From Silene latifolia (Eukaryota > Streptophyta > Magnoliopsida > Caryophyllales > Caryophyllaceae): 64,000 bases of DNA. The stretch spans positions 16,432,948 to 16,496,947 of the forward strand of contig NC_133532.1 in the NCBI RefSeq assembly GCF_048544455.1. The letters run 5' to 3'. A program made the translations under genes and the position numbers. Position 1 is the stretch's first letter. Every line of letters starts with the position of its first letter. This document shows positions 11,612 through 21,884 of the stretch, piece after piece. The notes beneath the pieces are model-generated. The model was not told where the DNA came from. It ran no database searches and was given only the letters and a program-made list of their open reading frames with translations.

Positions 11612-13639
11612 ATTTTTCTTTGCAGGATGATGACAGTGATGTATAGAGCAAGGTTGTGACTAGCGCCAAAAGGTGGCAAGTCTTCATCCGAGAAAGTAAT
11701 AGGATTACTTAGCTTAGGTGATTCTTGGAAGACCAAGTTGACTATATCTTCAAGAGTAGAGTTATGTGCTACATTCAATTTGGCCAAAGCTTGCAGTAAA
11801 GCTTGGCGATGTGGGAATGAGCTTGCCACTAGTTGCCAGACCGAAAGATCAGCCTTGGTTTTCTGTAATTGCTTGAGCAAATGATCAGTGGGGTCATCTT
11901 CGTTGTCATTTGGTGTGATGACGTTGGTTGGACCGTTTTGAGTAGTGCTTTGATATGGGCGACCCGAACGAGTTAGGTGATCCACATCTTGGTCTTCACC
12001 ATTTTGGACTATTTTCTTGACTAGGGAGTTTTCAATGAGATACTCGTCCTCATCGCCATCGGCCCAAACCCCATTAACTACAGCTAGTTCCTTCATTCTC
12101 ATGATATCACTTTCTAGTCGTATGATTTGATCGACTAGTTTATCCACCACGGTGACTACTTCTTGCATAGTGGCATTTTGAGAGAAGATCAATTGTACGC
12201 GTTCTTTAGGTATTGCGTTGGGATTGCGCAAGGCAGTTACCACGTTTTCTTGTTCCCACACTTGTCTATCTACATTCCGTGCCCATGTGATGAAGTCGGA
12301 AATGGTGGGGGAGATAGTAGAGTAGAGCCTTTCTTTCTCAATTGCATGAATTTCATTTTCGGTGGGAGAAATGAGGTGTGAGCAATCTAAGGTAGATTCG
12401 TCACTTGTAATCACTAGAACTCCAAGAGGATTCTGAGTGTTGTTGGGCTTACCTCCTGGTGGAATTGGAAGTCGACCATCTTCAATCATATCTTGAAGCA
12501 CGTGTTTCAACTTGTAGCATTTTTTCGGTGTCGTGCCCCTTGCCCCTATGGTATTCAAGATGAATTTTCATCCCAAAACTTGGACTTCTTTTCGGGTTCG
12601 GGAGTAGGTCCGATGGGTTGGAGTTTACCTTGCTTCATTAACCTTTTTAGAGCGTTGGAGTACGTATCCCCAAGGTTTGTGAATTTCCTTGGTGGAGTAG
12701 TTTTCTTAGATGGCTCGAGAAGGTTAACTTCGTCGGTCTTGCTAGTAGAGCCGTACGAACGACTTGTGGACCCTTGATATCCTCGACCTACCGTTTTGGA
12801 CAAGAGTCCTTTACGGATGTCATCTTCAATTCGTGTCCCTAATACGGTTAAATCCTTGAAAGTCTTGATGTTTTGATATCTCAAATGGTTGGCATATATG
12901 GGCTTGAGATTATCCACAAACTTTTCCACAAGAGTAGCTTCATCCGGGCGTTCAACTAGTTGAGTACTAGTCTTCCTCCACCTACTTAGGAAGTCGGTGA
13001 ATCCTTCTTTGTCGTTTTGGGTAAGAACCTCTAGAGTACGCATGTTGACTTGGATCTCGGCATTATCCGTATATTGTTTAGAGAACTCGATTGCGGCGTC
13101 TTCCAAGTAGCGACCTTCTTGTGATCTAAAGTGTAGAACCATTGCTTCGGGATGGTGTCAAGAGATGAAGGAAAGATCCTTAAGAACATCTCGGGTTTGA
13201 TGCCTTTGATAGACATGTAATCCTTGAAGGCACGGACGTGGTTCAAAGGGTTCTCATGTCCTTTGAACTTAGGGATATCCGTCATGCTAAAGTTGGTTGG
13301 CAATTTGGAATTGACGGCTTCATACTTGCGATTGTTTTCCCTATAAATGTCATCCCCTTTAAGGTACATCAATTGATCCTCTAGGTATTGGAGTCTTTTC
13401 TCAGCTGCAGTTGTCCCTATGATAGGATTCTCATCCCTAGACTCGTCATCGGAGTAGCGTAGTACTTCACTTTTAAGGGGAGGCAACCTTCCCTCTACAT
13501 CAAAGATACGGCCTTCGATGAGTTCAAGGCGGTCATAGGTTTGGTTTTGGGTAACTTGCATTTGGGCTAGCGCGGCTAGGATTCGATCATTACTATCTTG
13601 AATTTGTTGGAGATTCGTTTCATCACTTGATCCGGGCAT
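11602..13639 (-). pseudogene. Tat element gag region
   Basis: Gag starts near 13639 (MPGSSDETNLQQIQDSND), with coiled-coil-like sequence, then the retrotransposon gag core around 12900-13300 (IPKFKGHENPLNHVRAFKDY, and LRIFPSSLDTIPKQWFY). The segment 11602-12558 continues with a gag C-terminal or protease-linker part rich in charged residues. Broken. Confidence 0.78.
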
Positions 13640-14411
13640 CTTGGAAACTGGATAAGAGATCGGCGACGAATCAAAACACGATCGACCATTCTATCACACT
13701 TGCTAAAAGAGGAAAAGTTTTGACTCGTGAAGTGGGTGTGTGCCACTTGTGTTGAGTGAGTTTTGAAGAAAGACAAGGTCTTTGAAAATGTGTGTCCTAG
13801 TCAACTGTAGTGTAGTTGTAGGAGTGGACTCGAAGTGAGGTATTGAAATGGGCTTATGGCCCGAATTTTAACACGACAAACGGACAGAGCTTTGACCGGA
13901 TTTTGCGCTAATTGAAGGCCTTTTTCGAATTTTTGTTTTGAAATTGGGTTTTGATTTTTGAAAATTCGTCATGATTTGTTTAGAAATGGTGATCACGTAA
14001 GGTTTACACATTTATACAAGCATTATAACGGGATGCTGAGTGCATTTAAAAAGGTTTTGGTTTAAAGGGTGGGTTGCCATACCGAACCATCAAACCCGAA
14101 GTCTGTGGAGAGGCTCGTGCCAAACAAGAGTAAGGCCGATTCCTAGTCCATTTCCTCAAGTAGTGAAGGCCCTTGATACAAACAAGAGTAAGCATCATGG
14201 TATGGATGACGTCAATCGCTATCCATCCTTAGGCCCAAATAAGAATTAGGACCGTTTAGACGGGACGATTGGTCGAATGGGTTGGGTTGGGCCTAGGAAG
14301 GCCGAATAAAACGGTCTAGGAAGACCGAGTTATGAAAACCGACAATTGTCTTTTACAAACTATTCCCTAACCTTGTTCAAGTTTCACCCTAGCTACACGT
14401 AAGTGTATGAA

Positions 14412-14429
14412 TCCCCAGCGGAGTCGCCA
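14412..14429 (-). other. Primer-binding site, tRNA-Arg type
   Basis: On the minus strand the sequence is TGGCGACTCCGCTGGGGA, the site typical of Ogre/Tat elements and complementary to a tRNA-Arg 3' end. It lies four bases inside the LTR border at 14433, which fixes the 5' LTR edge. Confidence 0.75.
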
Positions 14430-14432
14430 AAC

Positions 14433-16855
14433 TGTGGACAGCAGGCCGCCCACGGGGGCGCTTGGTGAAGGTCGAAAACAAGCGTTTGCATTTTGTATGG
14501 AGTCGCCACCAATTTTTATGGGAAATTGGAACCGTTCGAATACCTCGTGTCATGTCAAGACACAAAGTAGTGACATGAACACTAAGCAATCGTTACCCTT
14601 AGCATTCTATGTCTAGAATGACTCTCGTGGATGCCAATGAACACGGGTGCTCACGGAGATCTGGAGTAAGGGGTGAGGGTACGTATTAGGAAGCTCTTTT
14701 GATCGAACACCTAATCCCGCCCGCCTCGATAGCGGCCTCTACTAATGATTAGGGAAGTTATTCGTACTTGATATATCGTCGGCTATATGCATGCATGCAA
14801 CATCCAAGTTTTAATCCTAGCATGTGAAGATTTAACTAAGTCGGTTGACACGTAATTAGCATACAATTGGGTCGAAATTGGAGTTAATATTGATTTACAT
14901 GTGAAAACATACAAACAATAATAGGAATACAATAAATTACAAAAATGGAAATTACAATAATTACATTGGAATAGGCGATTTATGTCGAAAATACCTTTAA
15001 AACGGATAATTTGATAAAAAGGAATAAAAGAAAGAAAGAAATAAAATTAATGAAATAAACAGACGGAAATTAGCGATATTACGGATATTAGTCAATTAAT
15101 ACGTAAACTAATTAATCTAGGTCAAGGCAGAAACGGAGTTCAGGGACAGAAATCATCCAGAACAGCACGGCAGATGCGCCCCTCTGGAAGAGGCGCAGCG
15201 ATTCTGCCGCGTCATTCCAAGGGTGAGTTCGTATGTGAAACCGAATCGCAAATCGTTAATCTGAATTGATGAATTTAATGATGGATTTGAAATATTTACT
15301 CGGATGGAAGTGATTAATAGGTTAATTTACATGTGATTGGGTCATAAAAGCGATGAACATGGATGAGACGAATGCAAACGAATTAATTACATGAGATTAT
15401 GATGAAAATATTAATGAGTCCTCTATCGAAATAAGTCAATTAGGCTAAATACGACGGATATACAACGAATATGCGACGAACATGCGATTAAACAGATTAA
15501 ACTGTATCAATGATGAATTCCAGAAACTCAATAGGAATAAATTGAATCTCTAAAATCCGGGTTTGAATTTAATGACGAAAACCCGCAAATATTGTATTAT
15601 TTAGGATTTAAGTCGGATTTATGATGATTAAAACATATGGATGAATGATATACATGTGAAATTATTATGATACTACAACGAAGAATTAAAGAACAAACGA
15701 AACAAATAAGAGAACAACGAACGAATTTACAGAGGACGAACGAAGAAGAAAGGAAGCAGGAACTGCGGCAACCTCACGAAGAGGCGCAGCAGGAACTGCG
15801 CTCCTTCGAAGAGGCGCAGCAGTTGCTGCGTCCTTTCTCGACGGTTACTTACTGGAAATCCGCAAAAACAGGTTTTAACGAAGGGTTTTAGAAATCGATT
15901 TTAACGGTACTTTCGACGTAAACCTTACAATTGATGATACGAAAAGGTAAAATACAATAAATAAATAAGGATTATACACCCTCAGACTTACATGTTGACG
16001 GAACGAGAAGAACTAAGATATCGATTAGTGAATGCTCGACGCGAATGCAAAGAGAGTGCCCTCGTAAGAGGAAAACGATTGAAACAAATTGATTAATTAG
16101 ATTGATTATTGTGTCGTTGGTCAAATTGGTCGGTCATGCAACGGAGAGGCTGGTACCCGGAAAGATCCGAGCTTACGTGGTCGAAAGTTCAAGCATGTAG
16201 GCGCCAATAAGTAAGAACAAAGTCTAGAATGCAAAGGGAGAAGAGAAGGGCGGACACTCGCGTGAGAAATATGAGGAGCGAAGGCTCCTATTTATACTAA
16301 TCACACGACGGAATTAGGGTTTCGGAGACTCTTTGGAAGTGAATCTCGGAAAGATATGAAAAAGATACGTAAAACATGCAGAGAAGGGCCTGGGAAGAGG
16401 CGCAGCAACCACTGCGTCTCTTAGAAGAGGCGCAGCGCCTGCTGCGTCTATTCCCAGGAGGTTTCCTCCTGCTGAAGAAAGATTTCCGCGTTTGAGTTAT
16501 GGTAGGACGGAAATAATCCGATTATCTTATGAATATTACGGGATATTATTTTCCAAAAGATAAAATTTGTGAAATATGGAATAGAAATATCCGGAACATT
16601 CCAGAACATTCTGACTCGGGATTTAACAGTTATCAGAAAATGGAGACGGTTTTTGACTCGGACTCCGAATGTACTCTAATTACTGTCAAAACGACCGTAT
16701 CGGGACGTAGATGACAGCTAAGAGGTAGACATTTAATATTTGAGCAATCACTTGACGATAATCTTACGAACTGTCACAAATCGTTCCGCGTATCAAACAT
16801 GCGGCCCAATCATCACCGGGTGGTTTACGGGAGGTGCAGAAATGAGGTATCTACA
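14433..16855 (-). repeat. 5' LTR of the Tat element
   Basis: The plus-strand borders are TGTGGACAGC at 14433 and GGTATCTACA ending at 16855, so on the element strand it starts TGTAGATACC and ends with CA. Length is 2.42 kb. A minus-strand TATA-like TATAAATAGG lies near 16293-16302, downstream (in element sense) of a pair of GAAGAGGCGCAGC hairpin motifs at about 16392-16455. Further copies of the motif lie at about 15187 and 15778-15830. The flanking five bases on the right are ACTAT. The matching left duplication is not visible. Confidence 0.8.
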
Positions 16856-16860
16856 ACTAT

Positions 16861-17188
16861 TAAGATAGCCGAGGCTGTGGTGTATGCTAGCGACAAAACA
16901 ACCGACCACAACAAAAAATGCTTTTGACATTAGGATAAAAGTCGGTTAACGGCAATCCTACCTCCGCACTTTGAAGTATGTCAGCATTACTAACTGAAAT
17001 TGCTCGTAAACTTTTATTAGTACATAGGCTTCTTCATTTCCAAAGATTATGTTTGCAGTTGTTTGGTATTTTTTTTCTTGCTTTTGTTGTATTTGAAGTA
17101 TTTGATTTGACGGTTAGCTCTTTGAAGGAAGTGTACAAGAATAACCATTGTGTTTTTTTTCCTTCCTTTTTTTTTATAAAACAAAGCA
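16861..17188. other. Non-coding stretch with an inverted-repeat arm
   Basis: No gene seen. At about 16922-16950 there is a TTTTGACATTAGGATAAAAG...GTCGGTTAAC stretch, whose inverse (GTTAACCGACTATTTTTTGACAT) follows the SINE at about 17278-17302. The two arms may bound a small, decayed inverted-repeat element that surrounds the SINE fragment. Confidence 0.3.
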
Positions 17189-17271
17189 TGGTTGTAACTG
17201 TTATTATTACCACTCCTTCCCCCGGACCCTCGCCTAGCGGGGACGCCATCGTGCACCGGGATGCCCTTTTT
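17189..17271 (+). mobile_element. 3' fragment of an Au-type SINE
   Basis: The segment contains CCCCCGGACCCTCGCCTAGC, then GGGGACGCCATCGTGCACCG and GGATGCCCTTTTT. From memory this matches the conserved 3' part of the plant Au SINE family (GGACCCTGCGCAAGCGGGAGC...GCACCGGG.TGCCCTTTTT). The tRNA-derived head with A and B boxes is missing, so this is a 5'-truncated copy. Confidence 0.65.
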
Positions 17272-18029
17272 GTATGAGTTAACCGACTATTTTTTGACAT
17301 AATCGTTGGAATATAAATGAGCAGATGTCTAACCTTCTTTTTAAGATCCTTCTTCATCCCTTCTTTGGATTCAAGGAGTTGCTCATTTGCCAAATGTGTT
17401 ATGCGTATAAGGGATATGTTTGTTATCCCATTACCTTTTTTTTTGCACAAAGGTAGAATGGTGTATATATAAAGGTTCAAATAGCTTTTAGGATTCAACT
17501 CCCCTTTATGGTGGAGTTTTTCCATAGCTTTTACTTTTTTTTGTTCCATTGATCTATGACATGATCATATATTGGAGTAATTTTCGTTCCACTATGATTC
17601 AATTATTATTGGTCAATACATTCTTTCATCACGTTTGTTATTCTTCATCTTGTGCTCGTTATCAGCAGTAATCTGTTTTGAAGCATTTTCTTATGTCTAA
17701 TGCAGTGGTTCCTGGTATTTGGATATGTCCCTTGTTTTCAACTAATAGCTCATATTTTCTCTTTTGTGCTGAATAGGCGGAAATGAAGGAGTTCTTGTAC
17801 TATGGCAGCTAGAGACTGGGAAGCGGAAGTTTCTACCACAAATTGGATCTCCACTTTTATATTTTGTGCATTCTCCTGATCCTACCCTCTCAGTAGTAAG
17901 ACTAGTTTGATAATGGACATCTGATGACTAGTTTATCCTTCATTGAGAGATTGATCCCACTTTTACTCTTCTTAACTTATTCCACTTTCTGACTTAACTT
18001 TACCGCTTCTACTCGCATTATTAAAACAT

Positions 18030-19180
18030 GAGTAAATTATCAATTACACCCACGTCAAATGCACATTTTTACATTAACTCCCACGTCAATTTTTTTTTTT
18101 AAATTACACCCAAATTAATAGCTCAGGTTATAAATTGCACCCAACCCCATTTTCCGGCGAAAAAAATTATGAAATGACAATTTTGCCCCCGAGTCTATTA
18201 GTCTAATTTTTGTGACTTTTGAGTTACTTCCCTTATTTCATCTTCTCAACCTAATTTTCCCTCAATTTTCCCCAAATATTTGCCTCAAATATCTGTCATA
18301 ATCAAGCAATTGAAGAAGATGAAGAACCAATTGAAAACCTAATTGAACAATTCACTAGAGTTCCCTGCTGTACCACTTCTGTTACCTCACATGTCATCCC
18401 ATGAATGTACGATAGGCGGGTTCAATGTCCCATGTGGCACTATGTTGCTGACTAATGTATGGGCTGTTACTGCCCTTTGGTTTGGTAGAAGGAGTTGTCC
18501 TGGAGCCAGCTTGGGAACCCGAATGGCCGGGTTGGCTTTAGGCGATGTGTAAGGCGCGGTCAAACACCAGCAAAATCCTTCAATTTGCTTGACCCAAGTT
18601 ATTGTATATAATTTAGAAATTGACTTCAAACTAATTTAATTGAACACAATTAACCAAAACAAAACAATGTGGAATGACTTATCTTGAGATGATGAACACA
18701 ATGAAGGGAAATAAAATCAGATGATGTTTAAGAAACAATCAATGATAACAAAGTTAGTAATTTTCTGGGTTTAAGCAACCTACCTTGGTTAACAATGTCA
18801 TTCATTAAAGCATTCAACCAACACTTATCCATCCTGCTGCTTCTTTTCTTTTTAATTATGCTTCCTTCCAAATTTGTAAATTTGTGCGTGCGTGAGTGAG
18901 TGAGTGGGAGTCACAATTCCTGCGTGAGAGAAGAGAAGGATGAAGAGGCAGGAGGAGGAAACACTATCAACATAATAAAGGAATGAAGGAGGGCAAAGTC
19001 GTCCAAATTTTAATATTTTACCCAGAAAATTTGAAAATTGACGGAAATTTGGCCGGATTCCGATATTGGGTGCAATTTGTAAACTGAGCTATTAACTTGG
19101 GTGTAATTTAATAAAAAAATTTGACGTGGGAGTAAATGTAAAAATGTGTATTTGACGTGGGTGTAATTGATAATTTACTC
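18030..19180. mobile_element. Pack-MULE (non-autonomous Mutator-like) with 9-bp target duplication
   Basis: Terminal inverted repeats of about 120 bases start GAGTAAATTATCAATTACAC on both strands. The element is flanked on each side by the same nine bases, TTAAAACAT (18021-18029 and 19181-19189), which is the Mutator-type duplication. No transposase is present. The interior carries a cytochrome P450 fragment (18355-18552). The arms differ at only a few positions by eye, so the insertion is not very old. It lies in an intron of the WDR75-like relic. Confidence 0.88.
18355..18552 (+). pseudogene. Captured cytochrome P450 fragment inside the Pack-MULE
   Basis: The frame reads PAVPLLLPHMSSHECTIGGF, NVPCGTMLLTNVWA and then FGRRSCPGASLGTRMAGLAL. 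The first part is the P450 stretch between the K helix and the PERF region; the second is the haem-binding loop (FG.RRSCPG with the cysteine ligand). The pattern is nearest to CYP81-type plant P450s. About 45 residues that should separate the two blocks are missing, and nothing before or after is present, so no enzyme can be made. It is transposon cargo. Confidence 0.75.
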
Positions 19181-19639
19181 TTAAAACATACAAGTTTCTT
19201 TAGATATCTTGTGCAGATAATCAGATTCATATTCTGAAGATGACACCCTTGGAAATTTTAATGTCAATAGCTGGAATTAAGGTTAGTCTTGATTGAACCA
19301 GTCTTTTACCAAGGCCTTTGGTATGCATGAGGTTTTAGTTATCTTATTTTATTTATATTACTAAAGTTGCCAACTATATATGACTCCTTGATTACATCCT
19401 TTCCTCAAGTGGTTTGTAGGGTAACACATGATCTTTACCTTTTGGTAAAATTTAATTTACTTGGGATGACATTCTAATACAGTTCTTTCCAGCTTCCTGG
19501 TTCTCTTCCAGATATGTGGAATGGCGTTGCTGGTGGATTTAACTTTGACCGATCAGCTGCTTAGTTGCTCTTCCTACAGAAAACTATCGGATCCAGTTTT
19601 ATAGCTTGTTTCATGACCGAGAAGTATCAGAGGTGCAAA

Positions 19640-20319
19640 GTTGGAACTCTTTTCTTTCCTTCTTTTGTTTACTCGATTAGCCATCATTTCTATGTTTATG
19701 TTTTTATGAAGATAAAATTCACTCATCTATTGTTCTTTTGAAGGTTAAGTTTATTGTACTCCATATGTAATATTTATTACCCATAGCAAGAGATTCCTTC
19801 ATTAATTTCTTTTAACTTTATTAAGCACTCATTACGGTATTAGTTACTCTAATTTACTTTGGTTCTTGGATACTATTTTATTTATGATTGCATCATTTTC
19901 ACATTACTGATAGAATCATGCAAATGACTTGTAGAGAGGAAAGTGCTTTCTGGTCAATATTTTCTTTGATTTGTTGATTTTGACATTCAGGCAAGAGTCA
20001 TTTAGACTACCAAAATGCACGGACACCAAATTCAAACCTTTTCACTGGACAATATGATAACTTTAACCATCAGAAAGACCGTCTTATACAAGTTTTTGTG
20101 TAACATATAATTGTGCATGAAGGCAGTATTTTGTATTTTGTATTTTGTTTCAATAGGATTTGTCCTAAGGATTCAAATTAAATCGGAAGGTTTTTGTATA
20201 AAAATTGCTAGAGTTTATGAATTGTAACAGGTTTAATTCTTATGAGCTATACGATTCAATCAGGTGGGGTTACGATAAAAATAGAAATATTTTTTTTAAA
20301 AATAAAATTAACAACGAGG
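19640..20319. other. Non-coding AT-rich stretch
   Basis: No gene, RNA gene or further WDR75-like exon seen. It holds intron-like T-rich sequence and ordinary spacer up to the CACTA-type end. Confidence 0.4.
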
Positions 20320-20622
20320 ACGGTTAGTATCATCACAACTGTTCTCTTTGAAAAGGTAGAATTAAGGCGCCAAAAAATCTGAAATTCTACTAAAGAGAAC
20401 GACCTTATCAAAGTGACCGGTTCTTATATGCAACCGTTCTGTGTGATATATCAAAGAGAACGGTTGTGGAGCTCGACCGTTCTGATTGTTGTTACAAAGA
20501 GACCGGGTTGACTTGATTTCAACCGTTCTCTTAGATCAAAGAGAACGCTTGGCCACAGAACGGTCCAAAGTACCTATAAGAACGGTTAGAGACCGTTCTC
20601 TTTGATCATTTTTGTAGTAGTG
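20320..20622. mobile_element. Right end of a CACTA-type DNA transposon
   Basis: The stretch ends TTTTTGTAGTAGTG, whose reverse complement CACTACTACAAAAA is a CACTA terminal repeat. Inside are many short subterminal repeats of CCGTTCTCTTTGAT in both orientations (for example near 20338, 20451, 20531, 20549 and 20591), which is usual for CACTA elements. No matching left end (CACTA...) was seen, so only one end is kept. It abuts the Tat LTR remnant directly. Confidence 0.65.
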
Positions 20623-20630
20623 GGAAAATG

Positions 20631-21884
20631 GGGGCCACGAGGGTGCTTGGGAAACAAGCGTTTGCATTTGTGGAGTCGCCACCAATTTTTATGGGAATTT
20701 GGAACCGTTCGAATACCTCGTGTCATGTCAAGACACAAAGTAGTGACATGAATACTAAGCACTCGTTACACTTAGCATTCTATGTCTAGAATGACTCTCG
20801 TGGATGCCAATGAACACGGATGTTCACAGAGATCTGGAGTAAGGGGTGAGGGTACGTATTAGGAAGGTCTTTTGATCGAACACCTAATCCCGCCCGCCTC
20901 GATAGCGGCCTCTACTAATGATTAGGGAAATCGTCTATACTTGATATATCGTCGATTATATGCATGCAATGCAACATCCAAGTTTTAATCCTAACATGTG
21001 AAGATTAGAATGTTTGACGAAACGAGATGAACTAAGTTTACGATTAGTGATGCTCGACTCGAATGTAACGAAAGTGCCCTCGTAAGAGGAAAACGATTAA
21101 GATTAGTTAAGTTGGTTGATGTGGAGTTGGTCAAATTGGTCGGTCATGCAAACGAGGCTGGTACTCAGAAGGATCCGAGCTTACGTGGTCGAATGTTCAA
21201 GCACGTAGACGCCAAAAAGTTAGAACGTGGTCTAGAATGCAAAGGGAGAAGAGAAGGGCGGATACTCGCGTGAGAAATATGAGGAGCGAAGGCTCCTATT
21301 TATAATAATCACGTGAAGGAATAGGGTTTTCGAAGAGACTTTGGAAGTGAATCTCGGAAAGATATGAAAAAGATACGAGAAATACGCAGAAAATGACCTG
21401 GGAAGAGGCGCAACATTCACTGCGTCTCTTGGAAGAGGCGCAGCACCTGCTACGTCTGTTCCCAGGTGTTTTCCTCCTGCGGAAGAAAGATTTCCGTGTT
21501 TAAGTTATGGAAGGACGGGATAATTTGGTTTTCCTTAATATTTCGTATGAATACTACGGGAAATTGTTTACCAAAGATTAAAAGATTCTGAAATATTTAT
21601 AAAATATGGAATAGAAATATCCGGAACATTCCAGAACATTCTGACTCGGGATTTAACGGTTATCAGAAAATGAAGACGGTTTTAGGCCCGGACTCCAAAT
21701 GTACTCTAATTACTGTCAAAACGATCGTATCGGCGCGTAGATGACAACTAAGAGGTAGACATCAGTGTTTGAGCAATCGCTTGACGATAAACTTACGAAC
21801 TGTCATAAATCGTTCCGCGTACCAAACATGCGGCCCAATCATCACCGGGTGGTTTGCGGGAGGTGCAGAAATGAGGTATCTACA
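20631..21884 (-). repeat. Internally deleted Tat LTR
   Basis: Colinear with the 5' LTR at 14433-16855: it starts near the GGGGGCCACGAGGGTGCTTG segment and ends GGTATCTACA at 21884. A central block of about 1.15 kb, corresponding to about 14833-15985, is absent. No internal gag-pol adjoins it, so it is a solo or truncated LTR. Its left edge touches the CACTA end and its right edge touches copia pol sequence, so it interrupted the copia element and the left copia part was later lost. Confidence 0.8.

Larger units (their letters stand above)
6891..16855 (-). mobile_element. Tat-lineage (Ogre/Retand-like) Ty3-gypsy element
   Basis: In element orientation (right to left) it has a 5' LTR (14433-16855), a primer-binding site, a leader, gag, protease, reverse transcriptase, RNase H and integrase. 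The integrase ends at 6891, followed by a non-coding part with the antisense frame at 4846-6341. A 3' LTR was not recognised in the window. A related but shorter LTR lies at 20631-21884. The element is old and broken, with at least half a dozen breaks across gag and pol. The Tat assignment rests on the gag type, domain order, Arg-type primer site, long LTR and antisense frame. Confidence 0.82.
17777..19631 (+). pseudogene. WDR75/UTP17-like WD-repeat gene relic, three exons
   Basis: Three exon-like blocks have clean GT/AG borders: 17777-17895 (GGNEGVLVLWQLETGKRKFL), 19204-19281 (ISCADNQIHILKMTPLEILM) and 19493 to about 19631 (WNGVAGGFNFDRS, then TENYRIQFYSLFHDREVSEV). They fit the middle of the plant homologue of WDR75 (yeast Utp17), a nucleolar WD-repeat protein of the small-subunit processome that acts in pre-rRNA transcription and processing. 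Exons before and after are absent, and the third block has a frameshift that creates a TAG after FDRSAA. It is therefore a partial gene copy, not a working gene. A Pack-MULE sits in its first intron. Confidence 0.68.

Noticed and set aside
17034-17549. Minus-strand frame of 171 codons around the SINE fragment
   Set aside because: Lysine/asparagine-rich and low in complexity, crosses the SINE tail, no promoter or motif. Treated as chance.
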